The translations under genes were made by a program, and so were the position numbers. 64,000 bases of DNA from assembly GCF_016808335.1 (NCBI RefSeq), contig NC_053147.1, positions 21,686,913-21,750,912 on the forward strand, read 5' to 3'. This DNA is from Panicum virgatum. Its lineage: Eukaryota; Streptophyta; Magnoliopsida; Poales; Poaceae. The notes beneath the pieces are model-generated. The model was given only the letters and a program-made list of their open reading frames with translations, was not told where the DNA came from and searched no databases. Positions 24,571 through 34,862 of this stretch are shown one piece after another; the first letter of the stretch is position 1; each line of letters opens with the position of its first letter.

Positions 24571-24574
24571 TACT

Positions 24575-24750
24575 TAGGGATCGTTTGGTATAGTTTATGT
24601 CAAAATGGCTTTACATTAAAGCCAAAATCAGTGAAATACTAAAAAACATGGATTAAAGCCAATGCGAGTGAAATAAAAAAACATGGATTCATGATGAGCG
24701 TAAAACAAATAATGTTGAAGCTAAAATAAACCTTGCCAAATAGACCCTTA
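24575..24750. mobile_element. MITE with TAGGG ends
   Basis: Ends are TAGGGATCGTTTGGTA on the left and TTGCCAAATAGACCCTTA on the right, which pair as imperfect inverted repeats of the hAT-like type. The interior has repeated aaaacatggatt words. No convincing target duplication was identified. Confidence 0.5.
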
Positions 24751-24890
24751 CATGATGAGCAGCGCGCATACTCATCGGTCATAATTATCCATAATAGACA
24801 CTTAAGCACTTGCGTAATAAGCGTAATTCGCTTCAAGTGGAGTCTCACAAAGCCTGGAAAGTTGCTGCAGAAGGCAGCTCGATGGTCTGA

Positions 24891-25078
24891 GGGTCTGTTT
24901 GGAAGGGCCCCGGCTCCTTGTAAAAAGGGTGGAACCAGAGCTGGAGCAGGTGGAGCTGGTTTTTTGGCTCCACCTTCTCGTAGGCAAAACTGCAGCTCCA
25001 CCTTCTCACATGCTCCACTTTTAGAGTGTTTGGTGGGGCTCCAGTAGAAGCCGTCGATGGAGCCGGCCAAACAGGCCC
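24891..25078. mobile_element. hAT-like MITE
   Basis: The left end GGGTCTGTTTGGAAGGGCCC and right end GGAGCCGGCCAAACAGGCCC pair as inverted repeats. Inside, ggctcc and ggagctggt words repeat as inverted copies (gctccacctt occurs twice). This is a common grass MITE design; the target duplication is unclear. Confidence 0.65.
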
Positions 25079-25345
25079 GGAAGATGTTATGCTGATGAGT
25101 TTGGCATGGACCAACTTGATACTAACATCATCACTATGAAAAAGGGATCTATTTCTTTCCATTACAAATCACTAATTGTACAACAAAAAAACACCGACCC
25201 CACTACATTAAAATCACAACACATTACACAGATGCACGCAACAACGAAAGCAAAAGGAAGAAGAAATTGAACTGTCCAACAAAATGAACATGGGACGCCG
25301 AAGTCAAAACCGAGTCACACACTCGTCCACTACTGCCTACCCCCG

Positions 25346-25876
25346 CTAGCGTGAATTCCCATCGCTGCCCTCGGCCGTCGCCGCCTCCTCCTCGTCGCCG
25401 CCGGCAGCCGTCCTGCGATCCCCGGCCTCCTCAGGATCCACGCGGCGCCGAGAGGCCTTCATCAGGTGGAAGGCCACGAGCTCCGCGGCGGCGCCGGGGT
25501 GGTTGAAGGACCCGAACTTGGGCGTGGTCTGCGCGCTGGAGAAGCCCCGCGCGTGGAACGAGAAGGACTCTCCCCCGTCGCAGCCGCCCGCGGGCTCGGG
25601 CTCGTCCTCCCTGCTCGCGGCCTCCGCCGCCGCCGCCGCAGCAGCGGCGGCCGCCGCGGCCGCGACTTCCGCCGCGCGGGGCACGCTCTCGAGCGCCGTG
25701 ATGCGCGCCCGCGCCCGCCGCCGCTTGGGCTCCGGCCGCCCCTCCCCGCCCTGCTCCTCCTCGTCGCGGCCCGCCGGTGCGCGCTTCTCGGGCGCCGCGG
25801 CAGCCTCCGCCTCCCCGGTCCGCGGCGGCGGGGGCGAGGGCCCGTCCGCTGCCTCCGCCGCCATTCCCGAGCTCAC
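25346..25876 (-). CDS. Unrecognised GC-rich single-exon gene, 176 aa
   Basis: I do not recognise this protein. The N-terminus is Ala/Pro/Glu-rich. Next comes a basic patch (PKRRRARAR, about residues 50-58) that could be a nuclear signal, and a 14-residue Ala run. The most information-rich stretch is about 105-145: FSFHARGFSSAQTTPKFGSF and then AAELVAFHLMKASRRR. The tail is acidic. Real coding is supported by a sharp GC-rich island limited to the ORF and its upstream flank, by grass-like high third-position GC, and by the ordered central motif. Starts at 25876 and 25864 are both possible. No introns or partners are evident, and ORFs on the opposite strand look like shadows of the GC bias. Confidence 0.6.
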   Translation of the reverse strand: MSSGMAAEAADGPSPPPPRTGEAEAAAAPEKRAPAGRDEEEQGGEGRPEPKRRRARARITALESVPRAAEVAAAAAAAAAAAAAEAASREDEPEPAGGCDGGESFSFHARGFSSAQTTPKFGSFNHPGAAAELVAFHLMKASRRRVDPEEAGDRRTAAGGDEEEAATAEGSDGNSR

Positions 25877-26043
25877 CCCGACCAGCTCTCGGATCGGGGA
25901 TTTCCGGGACCCGCCCGGTGGAAGGGGTGGGACGGGACGGGGGGACTCCGATCTGCTGCGCCCCTCGGCGTCGCTGGCTCGCTCGCGTGGGTGGCGAGTG
26001 GGGGCCGGTCAGATGGGTGACACACTCACATGGCCTCTCGATC

Positions 26044-26073
26044 GGGGCGGGGGGCGGGGGGCGGGGGGCGGGC
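26044..26073 (+). promoter_or_regulatory. G-quadruplex motif upstream of the 176-aa gene
   Basis: Four runs of four to six G separated by single C bases, followed by GGG, about 170-200 bp upstream of the minus-strand start codon. The G-rich strand is the template strand of that gene. This is a canonical quadruplex-forming pattern near a likely promoter. Confidence 0.6.
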
Positions 26074-26456
26074 TCTGGCTGGCGGCACGCGCGCACAAGC
26101 GAGCAACCGAGCCCGCCCGCGCTGACGCGCCGCGCGTGCGCCGTCCAGGCCGCACGGCCTCGCCGGGAAGGATGCGAGCTCGAACCAGAGGGGCCGGCCT
26201 GCTGCTGCAAGTCAAAGTCTGCTACGCAGGGGGAGGGGGTCACTGTCTCATTCGGTCTGCCAAAGTTTAGAGGTTGTGATTTGTGAAACGTTGCGAAGCG
26301 CGCTCAGTCTGATCGAGGTGGTCTTCCTCTTCCACAAGTTTTGCTGGCGGTGTTCCGGTTGACTATGGTAGTGAATCGTGATGAAGACAAACCTGAGGTC
26401 GACAGGGCACAGGTTGGTCCGCCGAACCCGAACATGTTGATCTGCTGCTTGGAATA

Positions 26457-26829
26457 GGAGACATATCCTGTGCAATCAAGTTTAGGGTGTAATCACCGTG
26501 TAATACAACTAAAAAAATTCTGAAAAAAAAATCTTGAATGTGCATCTCAACCTACTTCATTTATATATATAATTTCAGGGTCAAATTCGTCCTCCTCTGG
26601 AAGTTACAAAAAAGACAAATTTAAGTTGCATTTGAACTATTACTTTTGTCAGAAAATTTGTCTTTTTTTTTAATTTCTAGAGGAGGACGAATTTGACCCT
26701 GAAATTGTATATATAGATGAAGTAGGTTGAGATGCACATTCAAGATTTTTTTCAGAATTTTTTGAGACTTTTTTTAGTTGGATTGCACGGTGATTGCACC
26801 CTAAGCTTGATTGCACAGGATATGTCTCC
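26457..26829. mobile_element. MULE-type MITE, copy 1
   Basis: A 373-bp element with a perfect 9-bp duplication, CTTGGAATA, at 26448-26456 and 26830-26838, the Mutator-superfamily signature. Terminal repeats start GGAGACATATCCTGTGCAAT and extend over most of the element, so the transcript would fold into one long hairpin. Confidence 0.92.
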
Positions 26830-26910
26830 CTTGGAATAGTAGGCGGCAGTTGCAAGTTTCCAAATCGGGAGGTTCGATGATGATGAACCCTCTGGTTGGT
26901 TGGCTGGAAG

Positions 26911-27291
26911 GGAGATATATCCTGTGCAATCAAGTTTAGGGTGCAATCACTGTGCAATCCAACTAAAAAAAGTCTCAAAAAATTCTGAAAAAAATCTTGA
27001 ATGTGCATCTCAACCTACTTCATCTATATATACAATTTCAGGGTCAAATTCGTCATCCTCTGAAAGTTACAAAAAAGACAAATTTAGGTTGCATTTGAAC
27101 TATTACTTTTGTCAGAAAATTTGTCTTTTTTTTAATTTCTAGAGGAGGACGAATTTGACCCTGAAATTGTATATATAGATGAAGTAGGTTGAGATGCACA
27201 TTCAAGATTTTTTTCAGAATTTTTTGAGACTTTTTTTAATTGAATTGCATGATGATTGCACCCTAAGCTTGATTGCACAGGATATGTCTCC
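26911..27291. mobile_element. MULE-type MITE, copy 2
   Basis: A 381-bp copy of the same family. It has its own 9-bp duplication, GGCTGGAAG at 26902-26910 and GGCTGGAAT at 27292-27300 (one mismatch). The ends are GGAGATATATCC and GGATATGTCTCC. It lies 81 bp from copy 1, in the same orientation. Confidence 0.9.
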
Positions 27292-27483
27292 GGCTGGAAT
27301 ATCTGTCCGACGCTGGTTCTGTGAGAGAACCAGCAGCGGCTGGGCTGGTCGGCCGAGCAACCGGGGAAGGCCTGGTCAAGCTAGTGGGCCATGGGAATTG
27401 AATTTCGAATCGGCCCAGGAAAAAAACCCAGGTTGCATTTTGGTAATGGACTACTGGGCCCGATTTCTGCAGTACTGCATGGC

Positions 27484-27915
27484 GCGTTTTTTTTCATTTC
27501 TATATTAAAAAATAAAAAAATTCAAAAATATATGTTGTTTTTTTTGTAAAATTTCAAAAATGGGGGCATGTCGCCCGTGTAATAGGCGACATGACCTATC
27601 TGTAAAAAAAATTTATAGATAGGTCTCTGTGCAGAAACGTTGTGCTGTGGGGGGGACCGGTCGCCCCTCCCCCCCGGGCGACAGGGGCCCCCCTGCGGGC
27701 GCGGGCCGGTCGCCCCCCACAACGGCGACAGGAGCTTGGGGCCGATCGCCCCCCGGGTGACAGGGAGGCCGGTCGCCCTCCAACTGGGCGACCACCTCCC
27801 ACTTTTCTATATAATCCGTGAGCCCCCTTCTCCTCTCATTTGAGCCCAAAAAATCCACCAAAAATCCAGAAAAAAAAGAGAGGGGTGAGGAGAAGTGAAG
27901 CGGCGAAGCCCTGCA
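27484..27915 (+). repeat. Left terminal inverted repeat of the MULE
   Basis: It contains, in order, an AT-rich tip, four to five GTCGCC...GGCGAC hairpin units (27572-27795), a TATA box, and a purine-rich leader. The leader ends at CTGCAG just before a consensus donor. Confidence 0.85.
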
Positions 27916-27998
27916 GGTAAGTATAATTTTTTGAGTAGTTAAATATAGAATTGTAAATTCTGAATTTCACTCCTTTATTGATATTGCAGCATAAGCCA

Positions 27999-28671
27999 AT
28001 GGATGCCTCCAATTCTGGAGGATTTTTATGGACCGAAGAAAAATCTAGTATAATACTTGAAATTATGACACATCTTGTACTGAAGAAGAAGTTTGATCCA
28101 TTAGCGGATGGTACGATAGATTTAGTAGTGTCCAAAGTACTAGATTTTAAAGATTTGACATTATTTCGAGGTATAACAACGCAAGATGTGAAGGGACACA
28201 TGCTAAAACGCCGTAAGATATACATGAGGGTATGTGAACTTGCGAATCATCCTAATGTTATCGGGTTCATACAAAGTGATTCGAAGATATGGATGCAGTC
28301 CGAGGTGTATGATATGCACATCAAGGTAACTCTCATTCATGTCTAATCTTTATAGTTATTTGGAAAATATATATAGCAAACTCTCAAATTGTTGTGTAAT
28401 TATATGCAAGGATTACCCTGACGATACGGAAGTGATTAACATATCAATACCAAATTTTCGTAAATTGGTATGTATCTTTGGTGGAGTTATGCCGCAAACT
28501 AGACGAAGGAGGTCGAGAAGATCTTCGGGTTATAGTACTTGGTGTCCGCATAAACAGAGAATTGAAGGTTCGTCGAGTCATTCAGCACCACCTCCAGCAC
28601 CTACTTCTGTTAACTGGGATGACGACCTAGATGATTTCATGCCCCCCAAACCCTGTGGTCTGATGTTATGA
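27999..28671 (+). CDS. Myb/SANT-like DNA-binding protein inside the MULE
   Basis: Two coding exons, 27999-28325 and 28411-28671 (donor AAG/GTAACT, acceptor atgcaag/GATTAC), give 195 aa in frame. A non-coding first exon in the terminal repeat is likely (donor 27917, acceptor about 27990). Residues 11-110 match the Myb/SANT-like fold of PF12776 type: WTEEKSSIILEIM at the start, DVKGHMLKRRKIY in the middle, GFIQSDSKIWMQSEVYDMHI at the end. The second exon supplies the linked segment (RKLVCIFGGV) and a basic then Ser/Pro/Asp-rich tail. Such domains occur in LIMYB-type host proteins and as DNA-binding partners of transposases. It lacks any nuclease core. It could be an accessory transposon protein or a captured host gene. 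Confidence 0.75.
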
Positions 28672-28718
28672 TTCACTAAGTCTTCTGACGTATGTTCATC
28701 AACATAAACTGCCTCTCG

Positions 28719-28961
28719 TTATGTACTCGGAGTTGCTTCATCTTCACCATATTGGGTTTGATGTTGTGCTTTCTCTTGAGTCTGAACCAAAAGGGTCAGA
28801 GGCCACCCACGCTCTAAAACTGCTTCCATATACTTCCGCCAGTCATGTGTGCTGTTTATCATCATCAATTCCCATAATTCACCTTCGACCTCCCAGTTCA
28901 CAGGAGCCTGGACGGTCATCACATGTGACTCTGGATCAACACGGAAACCACGCTGCAGCCA
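28719..28961 (-). pseudogene. Fragment resembling the N-terminus of a MULE transposase (MURA)
   Basis: On the minus strand an acceptor (tatataag, ending at 28962) opens a frame reading WLQRGFRVDPESHVMTVQAP, then WEVEGELWELMMINSTHDW and YMEAVLERGWPLTLLVQ, ending at a stop near 28719. The wording recalls the start of grass Mutator-type transposases. That assignment comes from memory of the family and needs a search. No DDE core or zinc knuckle follows, so the gene would be a truncated relic. Confidence 0.4.
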
Positions 28962-29234
28962 CTTATATATAGAACCAAAACTCCTCTCTATAGGTTTATC
29001 TATGCCGCTAGATGTGGACTTAAAGGCAGAAAGATCTACTCCATTTTATCCATACAAAACATTGTAGTCACCAAAAAACACTTGAAACTACATCTTGCTC
29101 GACATATCTGTACATCACCGAATACTTATCGAGTCATATCCTTTATTTCACTACATTGTCCACTCATTTGTACAAACTAAGTACGGATTTTAGCTACAAT
29201 ATATAAATATTCATAACTAAGTGATGACACTCAA

Positions 29235-29565
29235 ATTCGTCGAAACCAAGATTCAATTTATGCACCGCTTCGTATAGAAAAATATACGAGATACGCGATC
29301 CTAAAATACTTCTATTCTAATTCATAACTACTTTACAAATACGTCTCGAATAGTACTTAAATTATAATAATAAACGTGTGCAATTAGATTCAAAATCTAA
29401 TTCGTCGAAACTAAGATTCAATTTATCGACCGCTCCGTATAGAAAAATATACGAGGTATGCGATCAAAAAATATTTCTACTCTATTTCATAACTACTTTA
29501 GAAATACTTCGCTAATAGTACTTAAATTATAATAATAAACATGTGCAATTAGATTCCAAATCTAA
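29235..29565. repeat. Two 165-bp direct repeats inside the MULE
   Basis: Units start attcgtcgaaac at about 29235 and 29400. Each carries the words gattcaatttat, tatagaaaaatatacgag and cttaaattataataataaac. They lie between the MURA-like fragment and the right terminal repeat. Confidence 0.75.
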
Positions 29566-29726
29566 TTCATCTCTAATAGTTTTTAAATTATATTTCATAA
29601 TTAAATGGTCCTAGTATAGCACTAATTAAATCATATTACTCTACAATAGCAATGGAACAATACATAAGCTAAATCGAACAAAACATAACTCAAATTTACT
29701 CACCGGAAGATGAAAAGGCCGCAATC

Positions 29727-30187
29727 CGGCAGGGCTTCGTTGCTTCACTTCTCCTCACCCCTCTCTTTTTTTCTGGATTTTTGGTGGATTTTTTGGGCTC
29801 AAATGAGGGGAGAAGGGGGCCTCACGGCTTATATAGAGGAGCGGGAGGCGGTCGCCCGGTGGGGGGGGGGCCGGCCACCCTGTCGCCTGGTGGGGGGAGG
29901 GGGCGGCCGGCACCCCCAAAGCTCCTGTAGCCGTTGTGGGGGGCGACCGTCCCCCGAAGCTCCTGTCGCCGTTGCGGGGGCCGACCGGCCCCACGTGTCG
30001 CCCGCAGGGGGGCGACCGGTCCCCCCACAGCCCAACGTTTCTGCACAGGAACCTATCTGTAAATTTTTTTTTACAGATAGTTCTTGTCACCTACTACACG
30101 GGCGACAGGCCCCATATTTGAAATTTTACAAAAACAACATATATTTTTGATTTTTTTATTTTTTAATATAGAAATTAAAAAAAACGC
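29727..30187 (-). repeat. Right terminal inverted repeat of the MULE
   Basis: The complement of 27484-27915 with modest divergence. It holds long G runs (for example 29863-29871 and 29892-29902), GTCGCC-type hairpin units, and a TATA box directed leftward. Confidence 0.85.
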
Positions 30188-30196
30188 CTGCGTGGC

Positions 30197-33100
30197 AGCT
30201 GATTTGGTGTTAAACTAGGATTGATCTGGGCCAATTCTTCAGCTTCTTGCACTTTCTGCTACTGCAGTCGTCCCAATGGAACTCTGCAACTCTACTAGAT
30301 CATCATATTCGTTCCTAACTTGTAGCTAATGTTCCGGCAACTCAAATTGTGTTTCTGAACTTAAGCCCAAAAGCATACCATTGCTGAGGCGGAACCAACG
30401 ATTGCTATCCCACAAGAAGTTCTGCTGCCTGTGCTTGTACTAGTTCACATTTACCCTTCCGTGCGAGAATTTCAATTCCAGCGCCCCCGATGTGAGCGTA
30501 CTGGCTTCAGTTGAGCCCACCGATCCGTCGCCGGAAGCTTCCTGCCGGCTGTTGCTTCGGGCACTTTCCGATCCAATCCATCACCTTTTTTACGGAACCA
30601 CCGGACAAGCCAGGATTGACAGGCACTAACTTTACTAGTACCCTGTCACGACAAAACAGACATCATTCGCAAATGCTAAAGCCCTTTTCATGAGATCTCC
30701 GTATAATCTCAAAATCTATCTCTCTATATTATAAAGATCGAAAATATTTGAAAATCTTTTTCAAATAAATCGAGTCCACCTTACTCCTCACGATAAACCT
30801 ACCTATTAGAGTCCAAAAAAATAGAAGAAAGTGGAGACCCATAAAAACTGCGAGTTACAGAATATTTCTGCCAAAAACGAATTACTTCTCTCACCCGCCC
30901 TGCGCCTACCCGCTGCCCCGTCCCGCAGAGAAAAAAAAAAGAAAGGCAAACACCGCTGCGCCCACCACCCCCTTCTTGCCCGACGCACAATCGCAGCAGT
31001 CAGCAGCCACCTCAATGTTGCCTCATCGGCTCCTCACCGACGTCACCACCAGCGCGCCGCAGGCTTTGGCCGCAGCGCCCCGCTCGACCCGGCCTGTGAG
31101 ATCCGGCGCGCACCCCAACCGCCGCCCCTGCTCCTCCTTCTTCCCTTGCTCCTGCTCGCCTCGGCCCGCGCACCCGAGCCGCGGCCGCCGCGGCCCGGGC
31201 CACAGCCGCGCGCCCGTGGTGGTGGCCGGCGGCGCGTGGCTGGGTGGGCCTGCTCAATCTTGTTGTGAATCAAATCGAGATGAAGTCGTGTTAATCTTCG
31301 ATCTTGTTGTAATCGATTGGTTTTGCTTCTTGCTTGCTTCCTGATTGTGCGATGGTGAGATGTGTAGGAAACTGACAGACGTAGCTTCAATTTCGTGCTG
31401 CTTCCCAAGACGCTCCTCTTGCGTGAAAGATCTGCTCGGAGGTTCAGAATTGACGAAGAGGCAGAGCCAAATCCATCCCCTTCCCCCAACCGACTGACCA
31501 TGCTGGTCTGTCAAACTGAACCTTGCCGCGGGGCCGAGCAATAGCATAGCACTAGAAATGAACGCCGCGTATGGCCTGTGTGGGCTATATTTTTCATTGT
31601 ATGTTGATCGAGGGAGGAGAAGATGGAGGCAACATAACGAATATATGGTGCAAGAAGAACATAAACATCTTATTCACTTAATGGCTAGGTAGAATTATAT
31701 AGGGAAAGTTCACTACTACAAAATTCCATTGACAACGAACTTTTAAAATGGGCCCTGAGATGGGTAGGCCGGCAGCCCGCCTCTGTTAATCATAGAAGTG
31801 AGAACTTTGTTTAATTCTTGAATAAGAGAAATAAAAGATGCTTATGCTGCAGAATTTTTTTTCAACCACATCAAGAAATGAGTTTACCAATTCTTAATAA
31901 CAATCAGAATTTACATAATTTTTAATGAAAATTATAAAGAATATTAATAACCGTTGACCATTGAGGGGAAATATTCTAGAAATCTTTGTGGTGGCAGCAT
32001 GGTCCGGGAGTGATTAGAAAGTTCAAATCTTCTGGTGTAACACAGTTGTACAAATGTGTTGTTAGTGTAGCAGCATTCTTTAGTAACTGTTGAAAAACAA
32101 GTTATTTAACTCACCATCTTGTAATCCCCACTACACCCCTTGGCAAACACAAAAATTGGGGTTTCAGACTGAATAGCTTCGACCTTTTTTACTATTTCCT
32201 CTTCTGCTGATTATCTAGAGTCTAGACAGGTTCTTTATCAGACACTCAGACCGCATACCAAGGTTCAGTATCTTCATATATAGAAATTTCAAAAGATGTA
32301 ATTCCTTCTGCAGAATTTGTTTCATGTCTAAAGTGTATCATATAAGGAATAAGTGCGAACTGCACTACATAGGTCTACACCTAAAGCTCATATCTGGTAT
32401 AACATGCTGGTAGTATACAAAAAACACCTGATGGATGGTATCTTTTAAGAAGATTAACGATCATTGTGGTCCTTGTCTGGCCTCTTCGATGCTTCAGATA
32501 TAGAAATATCACCTTCTTGCAACCCTTTATCATGAAAAAAAATATGATAAGCCAATAGAAGAATGCATGTACCATCTGTGTTGAACTTGAAACCGGCCAT
32601 TTCTTGATGTTGCTACGATGACAAAGTGTGATGACCTGATATTCATGTGAACGATGCTTGACAGCATAATCCTTGTCAATTATCAATTACCTATAACGAA
32701 CATATGGAGGTTAAAATAATATCACTGGTTTCCATTAACATCTCTGGAAACTGTAGCTTCTAGCCGTTAAACAAGTAGAAAGAAGAGTAATGTTTTGTCA
32801 ATGAGTTCAACAAAGTTAGATGGTATACTTCGAATCTGAAAAATTAATATTTCCTGTTAAAAAATTATCATGGAACAAAAGGCGAGTCAATTGCAATATG
32901 CAATTGAACATACCAGAAATCTACCAGACAGACTTGACTTGTCTTGTTAAAGTTTTTGACATACAATCCAATGTGGTGTCTAAGTTTCTGCTCAAGCATG
33001 AAAACGATAGCCTTTTACACTGTAATCAGATTGCACCCTGTGGCTAAGACACAGTGATATTGGGTGGGTGCCCTATGTTGTGCTATAAGCGTGTTGTGTG

Positions 33101-33713
33101 CATGCAGTATACATAAGAAAGTTAGAAGGCAAGGATCACTTTAAATCTATATTTAAACTTCAGAGAGATGTTATATTCTACTGCTGTCAGAGGGTTTGAA
33201 GTATGATTTCTTAACAATAAAACATGGAATGAACTCTGTCTACCAAATATGTAATGAGCACTCATAGTCTAGGAAACATGAAAAAAAGGAAGAGGTGATT
33301 GGCAGGAGCAGAACATCGAATACCTTACGGGCTGCTGGCTGCCTCGTCGCCACCATCACAATCCTTGCACTGCTTGTTGGAATTATCTTGCAGCACCTCA
33401 TATCGAACACACATAACTTACCAATGTTTTTTTCTCCTAAATCCAAATGCACAATGAGGCCACAGCGCTACAGCAAACGAAGACAAGAGTGCAAGAGGCT
33501 GGTTGGGTTATTTGCGTCGAGCGGGTAGACGAGGATGAGCGTCATATGCTGCTCTGCTCCTTTTAGTGCTTGCGAGGAGGAGCCGTGGAGGGGATAAGAC
33601 ACCACGCATCGGCCCCGGTTCTTGCTTTGCGCTCGGCACCCTTGATTTTGAGCAGGGAGGCGGTGAGCAACGGAACGCACAGGGCACTTCCCCCGGGCCG
33701 ATTTCACTTTTGG
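30197..33713. other. Intergenic, no supported gene
   Basis: A GC-rich block at 30890-31260 holds overlapping ORFs of 122-145 codons on the plus strand, preceded by a purine-rich leader. None shows a recognisable domain, so it could be a gene relic or a CpG-rich fragment. 31810-33240 is AT-rich with only short ORFs. 33480-33713 is GC-rich and directly adjoins the copia insertion. Confidence 0.4.
31711..31800 (+). mobile_element. Possible CACTA-type terminus
   Basis: The word CACTACTACAAAATT at 31711 begins like grass CACTA (En/Spm) ends. It is followed about 75 bp later by cagcccgcctctgttaatca (31776-31795), resembling the subterminal repeat words of that superfamily. The other terminus was not found, so this is a relic or coincidence. 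Confidence 0.3.
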
Positions 33714-34437
33714 GTGGCTGTAAGGATCGATGGACCAAGAGGGGGGGTGAATTGGGTCTTTTTCAAATTTCTAAAACAAAATAAAACAACCTTAACATAT
33801 GCAATGCTAGTAAGGCTCAATTCACCAACCGGCTAACTAAGCAACCTACGCAAGCTATAAAGGAAACAACAAGAAATAAAGCTAAGCAAGGTAGAGCTAA
33901 GTTATGATCTCTAGGGTCAAGCATATGAATAAATTGCATGAAAGTAAGTGCTTGAAAGTAAAGAGTTGGCAAGGGACGATCGGATTTTTCCCGTGGTGTC
34001 GATGTGTTGGCACACACCCCTAATCCACGTTGTGACACTCACTAAGAGTCTTGTCACCTCCCATGTCACCAAGACAAGGGTGCTCACTAAGAGTCTCCGT
34101 TCACCATCCCGGCGCGGTGGAGCTCAAGCCACGTACAATCTTCTTCGGGCTCCCACAATCAACTTGGCAAGCTCCGCAAGAAGCACCTCAATCACCAAGG
34201 TCGCCTAGGTGATGCCAATCACCAAGTGTAATAAGCTAGGCCCTTCACTTGAGTAAGAACCGATCACCAAGAACGGATGCACACAAGCTTCTCTCTACTC
34301 AAGTCCTTAGCCTTGCTTCTTGGATGATTGAATGATCAAATGAGTGGAATGTGAAGCTCAAGGTGGCTCTCAACAAGAGAATGAGTGTATGAGTGTTGCC
34401 TGGTGTCAAGAGACTTCAAAATGACCCAATGGAGGGG

Positions 34438-34445
34438 TATATATA
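34438..34445 (-). promoter_or_regulatory. TATA box of the copia LTR
   Basis: TATATATA on the minus strand, about 50 bp downstream of the U3 palindrome array, at the place expected for the retrotransposon promoter. Confidence 0.65.
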
Positions 34446-34489
34446 AGCAGCTCACGTGGATAGAGTGTTGGAGAAAAGCTACCAGAAAA

Positions 34490-34862
34490 GTACGCAACGC
34501 CGGTTAATCCGACGGCCCTCCAAAAGTCATCGTCGGTTTAACCGATGAATGTAAACTGCCCATTTGAAAAACTAGCCGTTACAGCTCGGGCATTTAACCG
34601 ACATATCATCAGTTTAACCGGTGAGTGTAGTTGTCCACTGATCAACTGAAAAACCAACTCTCTGGACAACTGCACCGATGCTAACTCAAATCCTACGTTG
34701 GTTTAACCGGTGAGTGTAAGCCTGAAAAACCGACTCTCTGGACAACTGAACCGATGCTAATTTTAAACATCGTCGGTTAATCTGGTGAACACTGTGTCCA
34801 GACTTCATCAACTGCGTTTAACCGACATATAGAAAATTGATGTCGTCGGTTAAACCGGTGAT
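34490..34862 (-). promoter_or_regulatory. Array of CGGTTTAACCG-type palindromes in U3
   Basis: At least seven near-palindromic words of the form GTCGGTTTAACCGRTG occur, for example about 34530-34548, 34591-34602, 34611-34624, 34697-34711, 34769-34784, 34816-34828 and 34845-34860. They are spaced by tens of bases on both strands, directly upstream of the TATA box. Repeated blocks such as ccgactctctggacaactg link them. Confidence 0.75.

Larger units (their letters stand above)
27484..30187. mobile_element. 2.7-kb MULE with long inverted repeats and two gene pieces
   Basis: Target duplications CTGCATGGC (27475-27483) and CTGCGTGGC (30188-30196) are 9 bp with one mismatch, placing it in the Mutator superfamily. 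The terminal repeats (27484-27915 and 29727-30187) begin GCGTTTTTTTT and each hold a TATA box (27808-27815 on +, about 29828-29836 on -) and a splice donor just inside (27917 on +, 29703 on -). Transcription would thus start in both ends and converge. Inside are a Myb/SANT-like gene (+) and a fragment resembling the MURA N-terminus (-). No transposase catalytic core is present, so it is non-autonomous. Confidence 0.85.

Noticed and set aside
25503..26270. Plus-strand ORFs of 169-255 codons over the 25.6-kb GC island
   Set aside because: Low-complexity shadows of the minus-strand gene and its promoter; no ordered segment or domain.
26457..27300. A simple tandem duplication of one MITE
   Set aside because: Each copy has a different 9-bp target duplication, so they are separate insertions.
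32820..33047. 75-codon plus ORF
   Set aside because: Short, AT-rich, isolated, no recognisable feature.
34490..34862. CRISPR-like array of spaced repeats
   Set aside because: A plant LTR context, variable spacing and imperfect palindromes on both strands; repeated with the LTR at 48.7-49.1 kb.
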